Origin: Oopsacas minuta
Lineage: Eukaryota > Porifera > Hexactinellida > Lyssacinosida > Leucopsacidae
Assembly (NCBI GenBank): GCA_024704765.1
Contig: JAKMXF010000365.1
Location: 868,001-932,000 of the forward strand
Direction: 5' to 3'
DNA length: 64,000 nt
Shown here: in pieces, positions 1 through 10,341 of the stretch
Position numbering within the stretch: position 1 is the stretch's first letter
Layout of the letters: every line of letters begins with the position of its first letter
Notes under the pieces: model-generated
Databases searched by the model: none
The model's input: the letters and a program-made list of their open reading frames with translations, nothing else
Told to the model about the DNA's origin: nothing
Made by a program: the position numbers and the translations under genes

Positions 1-561
1 TTAGTGGTGGATATATTGGCAAATAATTGTAGTAATATATCTAGTATTCTATTAGTTATGTAATATTGTATAACACGACATCAATTGTGAAACACCCTGT
101 ATACAAGAAAGCAAAAATAAAGTGTCTAGTAGATGATAAGTAAAGAATTAATTATAAATTGGCGAGCTACGAATTCAATTTTAGAATTCTATGTAATTCA
201 TAAAACGTACATAATACCTGTTACTGTAATTCAAATTCTGAAAAATTGATACAATTATGATATTGAAAGCACAGTTAAATCAACGCAATACAGTGTTAGT
301 AACAGTTAAGAAGTACTTGTAAATTACTATCTTCATTTATGTTATCAGCAATTATCATACATTACATAGTGAATGTAATCTATGGGTGTTATTTGTTTTC
401 TGTATTGGTAATATGGTATAGTGGTTCAGTATTGAAATTGTTTTAATATTGTGTTAATTTTTTAATATGTCATTGATATTATTGAAAGTATAAACATATA
501 AACTTGGTTTAATATGATTAGCCAGCTGTTGAATCTTTGAAATTATATACTTTTGTAGTTA

Positions 562-827
562 AAGTCGAACCTCCGAGATCCGGCACCATTTATTTCAAAA
601 GGTTTGAATTTAAATAGACAATTTTCATTTAACTTTCCTTATAATAGAGTTATCTTTAGTTGTACTTCATGACTAACCCGTAACTAGAAACCGTTAAACC
701 TTCTTGATTCGGTAATTCAAATGCATCTCGATATTTTATCTCATATGCTAATTGGAACTCCAATAGATTTAATTAGTTCTGAGATCCGTGCACCCTCGGA
801 CGAGACTGGATCTCAGAGGTTCTACCG
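562..827. mobile_element. MITE, CAGT-type, 'ctccgagatccgg' subfamily
   Basis: The ends are imperfect inverted repeats: the left end reads gtcgaacctccgagatccgg and the reverse complement of the right end reads ggtagaacctctgagatcc. The right end is followed by TA. It carries no coding capacity. It belongs to the same subfamily as the element at 54316-54627. Its left boundary is eroded and uncertain by a few bases. Confidence 0.6.
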
Positions 828-3293
828 TATAGTGTATATAGATCTATGAAAATACTGCGGAAGAAGCTTTTAACAGCGCTGAATTATGCAAATGTCAAAC
901 AATAGAAACATTTGTACATTCAGACAAAAGTTATGCATAAATATATTTTCTGATTGTTGACATCTTTCCCTATCTATCTACCATTATGCCCTTCTTATTT
1001 GTATTGGCACAAATATATACTCTTAGCTATGATACGACATTTACAAGTCTAATGGAGAATAATTACATTAAATATTCTACTACTGAACCCTTTCAAGTAT
1101 AATAAAATATTTTTTCTCCGTAAAGTCGATTGATATGAACAGAGCACTTTGTCATATCATATTGAGTTATATGAATTTACCCAGCAATCATTTTATAATT
1201 TATTTAACCGACCTTCGCCTTTCCACAATCTTCCTTAACACAAGAAATCGAGTTTATTGCAGAGCAAACAAAATGTGAATTTCAGCTTTCCCTGATATAT
1301 GAATACGAATAAAAAGATGTCTATACAACACTCAACTGAACATATGTACAGTAGTACACACTCTTAACTTCAAAATTAACATTCAAGTACTCCTTATGTA
1401 TAGTAACGAAATAAACGGCCAAGCAAATTTGTATTCCCTTCACCAAACTCAGCAAAGGTACTCGCATGTACCTTTGGCGATACAATTCCGATATAACAAT
1501 AATATACATAAATCGTAGTACTGCTTATTAATGTCATTTGTGATTTATTTCGTTTGTTGTGTTACTTGTTAGAAATAATATATATTCGTTAGTTATATTT
1601 GGATTAACCAAAATATGTCTAATATTATATAGTGTTCATTTGGTATTGAAATATTGAACCACAAGCTTGAATCAAACCACAGTAATGTTGGGCTGTTTAT
1701 AATATTCGATTGTATAACATTCCTCTTAAATCGCTAATAATCTATAATACTGTCATATAAGTATATTCTCGAATGTTTTAATTACAATAATTACTAATTT
1801 TTAACTTCCATATATCAAATCCAAATTTTTGAACAGTAAAGATAACAGAATATGCTCATTGTCGTATGTACGTATAGGGATATCATATGCAGCTGTCTAT
1901 GGCTTCTGGAGCATAAATTTCAATTTTTGAATTAAAAAGATTTAAGGACACATATTTTCATCTAGAGGGTGGCGATAAATTTTATTGACGATTCTTGGAT
2001 CGTTTATCTAGAACCCGGCGCTCACTCAAGCCCCAATTATGCATAATCTTGACAGGACTATGAAATCGAAAAGTACTTATCAATTCTCTCTATCGGATAG
2101 GATTATGTATTTACTATATTCGCAGACTAATATTAACTACTGAACAACATTAGAAGTACAAAAATTCAAAAAATATATTTTCCAATAATCATCAGGACAA
2201 CAAGCCATTGCGTAGATAAAGTAGTTCTTAAGCACGCGAAACATGATGCGACAAGTTCCGCATCTGTTAAAATCTAAACAGGAGCTTTATTGAATTGGAC
2301 TGAATAGCACTGAAAACAGTGTATCATTTATTAGCATGAACTAGCAAACTATTGTTACTTTCATCTTCATACGTTTTATTTTGTAACAATTTACCTCATC
2401 CAATTTCAGTGGTCAGGCCACTCTCAATTAATTTACTTTCATATCTTTGGAAAATTATCAGAATTAAATAAAATTTAATAAAAATGTAGTCCTTAATACA
2501 GATTATTACAACTGTACGAGCGAGTTGCGAGAACTATTCCTGTTCGGTCAAATCCTAGGCCTCGTGGTACAATCATTTTATTCTTATCTCTATTTACCAT
2601 ATGAAGCATATTTATTCAAGATTACACAAATGAACTGAAAGCATTTACATTGATCGATAATGTAATTTCAGTCACATATTATCAGAAAAATATGTGAAAT
2701 GAACCTCAGGCATTTGAGGATTTCTAATATTAATATGTTCCAAACTTTTTGGCGGATGCTTGAGTCAGGATTTAATAATCAGATATTTGTACATTGAGAA
2801 ATTCAATATATCAAATTTAGTTCAAATGAGTAGATATGAATTTCCAATATCAATTTTGACCCCCCCCTCTCTCTGTGTCGCTTTTTGACCGTTTGGTAAT
2901 ACGAAAAGAATGCGGTAGTCACACTTTCCATACCACCTCCTCATCTTGTAACGTTACTTAACGTTTTAATGGCCCCTTAATTTAGATGACCTTACGGGCG
3001 TATATAAGAATTCTAGGAAAGCCTAGATCCAAACTACTTTAAGCCTATATAAATTCTTCCAATAAATACTTGTCAAAGGAGGAAGTAAGCGCTATCAGGA
3101 TGTAGACTTTTCTTAGAGATTTCCTTGAATTTGTTTTATCACACCCCAGATATGCAGATGTGACAAAAGGTCTCTAAAAGTCCCCTTCTACAAAGAGATT
3201 TTCCTTGTAATAATATTATTTTTAGATTTCAAAATCTACAGTAACAATCAACTAGAATTCACACATGATGTATGCCACAGGGTACATTTAGTG

Positions 3294-3394
3294 CTGCGGT
3301 TCCCAATCTTTTTCACCTGTGGACCCCCCGCTCAGATGGCTGCTGTTCTCTGTGGGCCACCAAAGGGTCCATGGACCCAGGTTGAGAACCGATG
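3294..3394. mobile_element. Short hAT-like non-autonomous element
   Basis: The ends ctgcggttcccaatct and, on the opposite strand, catcggttctcaacct form an imperfect inverted repeat. They are flanked by an 8-bp near-duplication (atttagtg on the left, atttagcg on the right). An 8-bp target duplication plus a C(A/T)GCGGTTC-type end is the usual signature of hAT transposons. The element is only about 100 bp and has no ORF. Confidence 0.75.
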
Positions 3395-4221
3395 ATTTAG
3401 CGGGAGGGGGGCTCAGCTGCCCCCTTAAATATATCTTATCTTTGATTTTTCCCCATTATAATAGTTTCTAAATGAAACCCTGCATGAAATTACTGGGTTT
3501 CAGTTGGTAAAGCTATAATAATATAATAATATATTACCCCAAGTTAATAGCCATAGATTGAGGTTAGATTCAATGTCATAAAGAATTTTATCCTAATTAG
3601 TGAATATCCGCCTCTACTGTTGATCGTGTTATTAAAATGAATCGAAATAATTTTCTCAATCGAATATATTTGATAGTTTGTGCTTCTTACCCAAACAAGA
3701 GAAACCGGTGCGAACATCTTTGGTGCCTATAGATGATGTGTGTTTGTGAATTGTTACTATAAAAAAACTAGTAAAAGAAGGTGAATCATAAGTACAAAAT
3801 TTGATAGATAAATTTAGCATAAAATTTGATTACTTCTTCTTTTTGATACATCAAAAATTCATGAACTCCTTAACAACATTAGCATATATATAATAATATC
3901 ACATACAGTAGAACTCGGATATGACGAACCAAAAATTAATCTACTTGTACAGATAAAATAGATTTATAAGTAAATACACACAAGTTTTAGTAAGGAGTTT
4001 TTGTTTCAGTACTGAATCAGATTTCTATGACATAAACGAAATGAAACTAGCGATAGATAACAGATTTACTATAACAATATCGTACTCTTAGGGTTAATTT
4101 GACATAATTTAAAACTGAAAATACTCTGTATAAGATTATTTGATTAAACGATTTTAATATAAAAGAGAGCGATACAGTATTTTTCAGAAACAAAACATTG
4201 GAAACAAATTCGAATAAATAA

Positions 4222-4677
4222 ATGGAATTGCTAGATACGGATTGTATTGTTGAATCTATTTGGCCTTGGCTTGGGAATTATGATAATGAAGCATTGCCAA
4301 TTTATCAGCAAGAAACAGGATATAATAATAAAGATATACGGATGGTTCTGAAGAATAATTGGTCTGTGTCAAAATTCAAATTTTGGCCTGAACTGGTGGA
4401 CAAAGAAAAGCTAGTTAATATTGATCTCACCCAATTCTATGAAATGTGTCATTACTCCCAACTAAACTTGTATGAGATAGAATGCATAAAGGATATGCGA
4501 AGAAAAGCGCAAAAATGCCGCAGTTCTCTCAAGTCGCAGGCAAAAATGAAGGTGACAGATACAAATCTTGAGAAGAAAGTGGGATTTCTATATGACGAAA
4601 AACTGAGATTACAAAGAGAGAAATCTGTTCTCAGAGATGAAATTTATCATTACAAGTATTTACTTGAAATCAACTAA
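4222..4677 (+). CDS. Small bZIP-like protein, CNC/Maf-like, copy A
   Basis: A 151-residue single-exon frame from ATG. Residues about 70-88 resemble the extended homology region that precedes the basic region in CNC and Maf factors. They are followed by a basic stretch (IKDMRRKAQKCR, then KSQAKMK) and a heptad-like leucine/charged segment to the C-terminus that could form a coiled coil. The first 65 residues are unrecognised. The basic region aligns with the CNC pattern IRDIRRRGKNK, but the normally invariant Asn and Arg of N-x7-R are replaced by Lys and Gln, so canonical DNA contacts look lost. A paralogue lies 2.2 kb away in convergent orientation. It could alternatively be a dimerising cofactor. 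The coding call is fairly sure; the family call is moderate. Confidence 0.65.
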   Translation: MELLDTDCIVESIWPWLGNYDNEALPIYQQETGYNNKDIRMVLKNNWSVSKFKFWPELVDKEKLVNIDLTQFYEMCHYSQLNLYEIECIKDMRRKAQKCRSSLKSQAKMKVTDTNLEKKVGFLYDEKLRLQREKSVLRDEIYHYKYLLEIN

Positions 4678-4912
4678 CGTCTTACGCATGAAAATCACAG
4701 TCTCAAGCGAGATTAATTATCATGTAATTTGCTGCAATAATTTTGCTATGCATTTCTGGCAACAGCTTTCTAGATTTGACATTTGCTATATTTTCCAATT
4801 AAATTTCCAGCATGGCTATCAATCTCATAAAATATATCATAACAGATGGTTACACTATTGAGTATTGAGTAGGTCGAGGGGACCATATTTTACATAAAAT
4901 ATCAGCATTATA

Positions 4913-5098
4913 CAGTAGAACTCGGATAAGACGTACCCCCTCGGGAAACAGAAATTAGTACGTCTTTACCGAGTGTACGTCTTATCCGAATATGTTTGCA
5001 TTACAAATAATGATGACTGATATTTTGGGATATAAGAAATAGTACGTCTTAACCGAATATACGTCTTAAGCCGAGTACGTCTTATCCGAGTTCTACTG
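4913..5098. mobile_element. MITE, CAGT-type, 'gaactcggataagacgta' subfamily
   Basis: The left end is cagtagaactcggataaga and the right end is its near-perfect inverse (cttatccgagttctactg), an inverted repeat of about 24 bp flanked by TA on both sides. The tacgtctta motif recurs inside, giving further internal palindromes. A single matching end (cagtagaactcggatatgac) stands alone at 3905. There is no coding content. The CAGT end plus TA target fits Tc1/mariner or pogo-type non-autonomous elements. Confidence 0.85.
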
Positions 5099-5469
5099 TA
5101 TATACATGCGCTTATCTTTGACAAGAGGTTGAAATCTTGTTTCTAGCTCCTTTACAATTATATTTTGAAAGGTGTGAAATATGCTTATCGTAACTAAATA
5201 TAATATAGTCAATATCTACATCACAAGCAATTTTCTTGATAATTAATCATAGATTTCGTCTATGCGTTCCATAGGGATCATCCCTATCGGAGCTGAACTA
5301 AAATTGTTGAGTCAAGGATAATGTTATTAATAATAAATTATTATGCTAGATAGTTAGACGCTACAATACTTCGAAATAAATTTGATTTAACGTAGTGTAC
5401 ACATAAAAGTATACGAGCCTTTAGCTCGTCGCTTCGCGATGAACTCAGCGCATTGCGGCTCGAGGTATT

Positions 5470-5846
5470 CAACGGACAAATAAACAGACAAACAACAATT
5501 GAGATTTAATAATATTGATGCTGTTTACAATATTCAGACTCAGCATACTCGAGTATACCAGTATAGTCGTTGAAATTATGATTCTACCTCAATTTTGAAA
5601 TTTGTTTACTTTATATTCATAAAAACAACAATAAATTTACATATGATTAATCCAAAAGTGTGAAAATCGGATTCAGCATATTCGATATAATTAGTGCAGG
5701 TTTATCGAATTCTATTTACTTCCTTGATAAACACGATAAATACAAACTTCTGCGACTATTTCAAAATTGCATACCATAAATCCTTTCCTTGACAACGGAC
5801 AAACAAGCAGACAAACAAACAACAATTGAGATTTAATAATATAGAT
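5470..5846. repeat. Dispersed repeat, two direct copies
   Basis: Copies at about 5470-5515 and 5796-5846 share acggacaaa, then acagacaaac, acaattgagat and ttaataatat with few differences. Both run into AT-rich DNA. This looks like the end of a repeated element family. I cannot assign the class. Confidence 0.5.
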
Positions 5847-6021
5847 TTCACCGTTATGACATTATTCACAATACACATGATTCATCGTGTATCAATTATG
5901 AATTATAATTTAGTGGAATTTTTCCGCCAACAAGAATCAATTTTATTACAAAATATTTATGGCATATTTTAGAGGGTTTACAAATGATTAATAATTGACT
6001 GTATTGCTAAAAAACGTAATA

Positions 6022-6187
6022 CAGAGTAGGAGTGTTAAAGCGAGATTGGAACGCACTCCATTTTCCTGGAGCGGGAGCCGGAGTGCACTACTTCTGAGTA
6101 AGGAGCGGAGGTGGGAGCACCGCTCCTTTTCAGGGCGGAAGCATGGAGCGAGAGCGCAATCCAAAATGAGGAGCGCTTAATCCTCTG
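6022..6187. mobile_element. GC-rich hAT-like short element
   Basis: This 166-bp patch is much richer in G+C than its surroundings and is packed with gagcg/ggagc words. It begins cagagtagg and ends aatcctctg, so both termini read CAGAG inwards, the CAGNG-type end of hAT elements. The flanking 8-mers (acgtaata and gacataac) match only partly. It has no plausible ORF. It could instead be a SINE or an unrelated island. Confidence 0.4.
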
Positions 6188-6388
6188 GACATAACCTGTG
6201 AATATGTCCATGTTATGATTCATGGTAAATAGAATTGAAATAATAGCTTTACCTAATGGATATGCTCTTTACTGAGTAATTATAAATCTGATTTACTTTC
6301 AATATTGAAATGCCCTTTCATAAAAATACAACGAATAAATATTAATGCAAGCTGATTCAATATATGTCTACTTACTAGCCTACGCTAT

Positions 6389-6430
6389 TTTTAGTCTGAT
6401 TGGGAATACGTATTCCTAATCAGACTAAAA
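6389..6430. repeat. 42-bp palindrome
   Basis: The two 21-base arms (ttttagtctgattgggaatac and its inverse) match at all but one position and meet without a spacer at tacgta. It lies 3' of the minus-strand bZIP-like gene. It could be a cruciform-forming insertion remnant or a bidirectional transcription end; no function can be shown. Confidence 0.8.
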
Positions 6431-6836
6431 GTTATACATTACAAGTTTTAAAGTCTACAATTACTACCCTAGACGTATTACGTATTTGGTCCTTCCAAAG
6501 TTTAAACTGCTTGAACCAGAAGATCAGTATTTGTTTAGAAAGGAACATTTTGAATTCTCATAATACAGTGGATATTAACTGTCGAGTAAGGTGAAAATTG
6601 TTGTGTTAATTTAATTCTTGGTTGAAAGAGCATTTCAAAATCATATACTGTATTAAACAATACCGTCAAGAAAGCAGAAACTCTGTTAGCAGCTGATTTA
6701 TTAATAAATTGCATAGAAATATTACAAAAAGCAAATATAATATTTAAAACATTAAGCGAAGCCATGTAAGATTGTGTGATCATGTAAGCAAGCAATGGGA
6801 CTGAATGTATTGTCAATAAATTCATCTGATGTGTAG

Positions 6837-7292
6837 TTAGCAACACTTGAGTACTTCCTGTTTATACAAGTTAATATCGCGTAGTAGCTCATCCTTTTCT
6901 AATTCCAGTTCATTTCTAATTGTTAGTAATACCTTTATTTCTTTGATTTGTTCGATTTCTCTATGCCTTTTGTTAGCGTGACACTTAAGTGAACTTTTCG
7001 CGCGTTGTGCCTTCTTTCTACATTCTTTGATTTGAGTAATTTCAGTCGAAGAGAGATTGCTCGTGTTTAGGATACTAATAAATTCTTGAAAATCAATATC
7101 TATAATTTTCTTTTGATCAATCAATTTGATCCAATGTGCAACATTCAGATCTGCCCAATTATTTTTAAATATTCGACTTAGGGCATATTCGTTTGTAGAG
7201 TGTTGAGGATGGCAGGGAATAGTATTGGGAATTTCAATTGCCCATTGTGGTACCTGTGTTCCCAAACAAACTGAATTATATTCAATACTCAT
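6837..7292 (-). CDS. Small bZIP-like protein, CNC/Maf-like, copy B
   Basis: A 151-residue single-exon frame, exactly the length of copy A and clearly its paralogue. Both share KNNW, then W..L.D..K...IDF/L..F, then IK(D/E).RRKAQ...SSLK at matching positions. The basic stretch is followed by a charged, leucine-bearing segment to the C-terminus. The positions of the bZIP-invariant Asn and Arg are Arg and His here. The two genes converge across a repeat-rich spacer, suggesting an old inverted duplication. Retention of full length in both copies argues for function. DNA binding of the normal kind is doubtful; the family assignment is by pattern only. Confidence 0.65.
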   Translation of the reverse strand: MSIEYNSVCLGTQVPQWAIEIPNTIPCHPQHSTNEYALSRIFKNNWADLNVAHWIKLIDQKKIIDIDFQEFISILNTSNLSSTEITQIKECRKKAQRAKSSLKCHANKRHREIEQIKEIKVLLTIRNELELEKDELLRDINLYKQEVLKCC

Positions 7293-8405
7293 TTTGTTTT
7301 TGTTGTTCTAGATTATTGCTGTTTATCACTCATGTTTTTATTCATTGTTTACTATTTATACTTTCACAAAAATTATCAGTTTCAACCCCCTCTACAGCAT
7401 CTTATGGTAATTATTTGCTAACCAGTGATCTTATTGGTACTGAATGCATTCCATTCTACTCAATTTACAGTTTCAATTTGCTGATACGACGTAATAACAC
7501 ATCACTCAGTAGGGTATACATTACAAAATGTAAATTTGATTAATCAGTACAAAGTGTAAATTCATTTCAAATTATCATCTTCTAATAATGAGTGAGAAGT
7601 AACCTCTAAACAGACTCACCAAATTTAAACTTTATGCTACTCATCAATTGTGAATCGACCAAGATCACGAAATTGCTAGATTGCCAAATTTCGAGAATAT
7701 TCCACACTTAAGCGAAAGTTCTCAATTGGAGTCAATAGTCGAACAATCTATGACAATCATTAAATTAGGTTATCATTATTATCATTATTATTATAAAAAC
7801 AGGTTCGGTATCAGGCCTGCTAAAAACGGTGGTTCGTGTCGTTAACTGCCAAAACATACATATTATACAATCCAGTATAGTAACCATCTATTTACACATA
7901 TTACAGTTGATTCCTACAGGTAACAAGTTCTCATTCAATTTCACATTTCAGCACATATTTGTTAGTAAAAGATACAAATGCATCATTTAACGCTCAGTGC
8001 CGTTTCTATTGGGCGCGTCCGAGTATAGTGAGGCAGCAATATAAATACGAAATCTTTACGATGCGTATACTTGATATCTCATGCTTGTGCATTTTTGTAA
8101 TGAATGCATACATATAGAGCTTAGTAGACATTTACAAATTATTGTCCAATAGAAAAAGTTAGTTCCAAATAATAAGGGTAGAACATAATTATGCTTGGAG
8201 GGTCCTCTTAATATAAATTATTCAATCATAAAGTGTATCAGCGGGTTTTATCCCACCTATGCTTAAAGTACATAGTTAATGAAGGACTTAAGCTGCTATA
8301 ATTAAGTGGTTTGAACAACAAAGGCCATTATTATTATTATTATTATTATTAGTCCAGTACTTTGCGTTCTATCATAGCACATACCACAATTGAACAATTG
8401 CAAAA
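7293..8405. other. Intergenic, divergent promoter region
   Basis: The spacer lies between the 5' ends of bZIP-like copy B (-) and GTF2H4 (+), so it should contain both promoters. No TATA or initiator could be picked with confidence in this AT-rich DNA. It has a short (TTA)n tract at about 8327-8351. No exon is visible. Confidence 0.5.
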
Positions 8406-9779
8406 ATGACTGATTTGGAAGTGCACCTGAAAGTTCAAGATCTCCATTCCTATCTCCTAACGTTACCTAAAGCAATCCTGGAGCGTGTCTACACGAATGC
8501 AGCTTGCTGTTTAATGGTATTTAGGGAGGTACCAGAGATAGGAAGGCATTTTATGATGCGTATGGCTTACATATCACAGCCGTTACCGATAAGTCTAATC
8601 CTATCATGGGTTAAACCACATAAAGAGGGAGAGGCTAATACGGCAATAAATCGAATGCTAAACTTGAGAATAATGTGTACAGTTAAAATACAAGGTAGTC
8701 AAGAAAAGGGTGTGGAGATTAATGAACAGTTTAATGACAATCTGAAACTCATATTCTCAGGTAGAAATCTGCAGCTAACAAAGACAGAACTGCTCGGAGC
8801 GGACAAGCACGGGAAAGGGTTGGAAGAGTTAGAAGTGTACGCTGATGAGCGGTGGAAAACAATTCTGAGTTTCATGGTTACACCTGAAAAGATGCAGAAA
8901 GAAGTGAATAGTGATTTAGTAGAAATATTAGTCCACTCAGGTTTGATGCACAGAGCTAGTGAAAGCCATCTGCCCACAATAACGCCAGGAGGATTCCAGT
9001 TCTTGTTAATGAACGAGACGAGACAGGTTTGGTTCTTCATGCTACAGTATCTACGTAGCTGTGACCAGAGGAATATGGATCTAGTTGAGCTACTCACCTT
9101 CATTTTCCAGCTGAGTATATCTACAGTAGGAAGTGATTATTCTACAGAAGACATGAGTGATACTCAGCTCAGATTCCTGCAACATCTCAGAGAGTTTGGA
9201 CTAGTTTATCAGAGGAAAAGAAAATCTAGAAGATTCTATCCCACTCGCATGGCTATTGATCTAATTTCTGGGTCAAAAGATGAAAATCCTCAGGGTAGGA
9301 ATAGAGGTTATTTGCTGGTAGAGACAAATTTCCGAGTAACAGCTTACACCAATTCACATCTCACTACCAACATACTCAGCCTGTTCTTACAGATCCTCTA
9401 CAGATTTCCCACTATGGTGGTAGGAATAATTTCCAGACAATCTATCCACGAGGCATTAGTTAACAGCATAACTTCTAGTCAGATTATTAGCTTCCTAAGA
9501 GCGAATGCACACCCAGCAATGCTAAAGAAGTCTCCTATTGTTCCTGCGACAGTGGAACATCAGATAATTCTCTGGGAGAAAGAGAGAGATAGATTGAGTT
9601 GCAATGAAGGCGTGTTATACAATAATTTTGAGACTGGACAAGATTTTGAAATTCTAAAAGACTTCGCAGAGAAGAACGGCCTCTTGATATGGGCTAGTAG
9701 CACCAGTAAGACAATGGTAGTCACCAAAGATGGTCACGATGAAGTCAGAAGGTATTGGAAACGGAACAAACCTCATTAA
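8406..9779 (+). CDS. GTF2H4: TFIIH core subunit p52 (GTF2H4/Tfb2)
   Basis: A single-exon gene of 457 residues, close to the usual length of about 460. It encodes the p52 subunit of TFIIH, which in other eukaryotes anchors and stimulates the XPB ATPase for promoter opening and nucleotide excision repair in the nucleus. The N-terminus (LHSYLLTLP, then LERVYTNAACCLMVFRE) and the block ending in LPISLILSWV are family hallmarks. The C-terminal part (residues about 385-450: LWEKERDRL, then GVLYNNF, then F..L..FA...GLLIWA) matches the p52 region that pairs with the small TTDA subunit. The start is the first ATG and leads directly into conserved sequence. It converges with TRAPPC9, 562 bp downstream. 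No oddities seen. Confidence 0.97.
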   Translation: MTDLEVHLKVQDLHSYLLTLPKAILERVYTNAACCLMVFREVPEIGRHFMMRMAYISQPLPISLILSWVKPHKEGEANTAINRMLNLRIMCTVKIQGSQEKGVEINEQFNDNLKLIFSGRNLQLTKTELLGADKHGKGLEELEVYADERWKTILSFMVTPEKMQKEVNSDLVEILVHSGLMHRASESHLPTITPGGFQFLLMNETRQVWFFMLQYLRSCDQRNMDLVELLTFIFQLSISTVGSDYSTEDMSDTQLRFLQHLREFGLVYQRKRKSRRFYPTRMAIDLISGSKDENPQGRNRGYLLVETNFRVTAYTNSHLTTNILSLFLQILYRFPTMVVGIISRQSIHEALVNSITSSQIISFLRANAHPAMLKKSPIVPATVEHQIILWEKERDRLSCNEGVLYNNFETGQDFEILKDFAEKNGLLIWASSTSKTMVVTKDGHDEVRRYWKRNKPH

Positions 9780-10341
9780 TTAGTTTAGGAAAAAATTTAC
9801 TAGAGTAGATACGTAACATATTTTTGTTATTGTATTATTCAATTAATTTTTCTAGATTTATTTTCAATTAACTTAATGTATTGTAACTTAAGAGGTAATC
9901 AAACCCAGATTTTAAGATTTCCATGAAATTACGAATTTACTCCTCCAAAGTAAATTCCGCTTTCAGAACCAAAAGATAATCTTACTTAACTAGTCAATGG
10001 CACTGGTTACGATAATGTAATATTTAAATAAATGAAACTATCACTTCAATGATGTATGTACGTAGTCAATTGTAATGTGATATAGTTGGGCAAGGTTACA
10101 ATTGTGTTTCAGATTAATATTATTAAATTCTTTCAGTGTAGTTTATAAGAGTTAGATTACTATTTGTTATTAGAGCTATTAAAAGAAAGTACTACAAAAA
10201 ATCAGAAATATTATTAAATTATATTAAAATACCGAAAACAAAAAATGAATAGTTTTCAGACATATAGTTCCAAATAAATATTACATCCATTTTCGTCAAT
10301 GAAACTAATTATCTCCCAATATTTGTGAAAATGTCGACTCT
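9780..10341. other. Convergent 3' spacer between GTF2H4 and TRAPPC9
   Basis: AT-rich DNA holding the 3' ends of two converging genes. An aataaat word at about 10027 could serve as a polyadenylation signal for the plus-strand gene. No other feature was seen. Confidence 0.5.

Larger units (their letters stand above)
1..4221. other. Gene-poor, repeat-bearing region
   Basis: No convincing exon was found on either strand: open frames are short, lack motifs and are AT-driven. The segment holds a CAGT-type inverted-repeat element near 562-827, a hAT-like element at 3294-3394 and one isolated inverted-repeat end at 3905. The last few hundred bases before 4222 presumably include the promoter of the bZIP-like gene, but no defined promoter motif can be supported. 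Confidence 0.6.
4678..6836. other. Repeat-filled spacer between the two bZIP-like genes
   Basis: No gene is supported. The spacer contains a 186-bp CAGT-type element (4913-5098), two copies of an acggacaaa-caattgagatttaataatat repeat (about 5470-5515 and 5796-5846), a GC-rich hAT-like insertion (6022-6187) and a 42-bp palindrome (6389-6430). The short frames in it have no recognisable protein content. Confidence 0.6.

Noticed and set aside
5995-6223. Overlapping small open frames on both strands in the GC-rich patch
   Set aside because: They arise from the low stop-codon frequency of the GC-rich repeat and show no protein-like motif.
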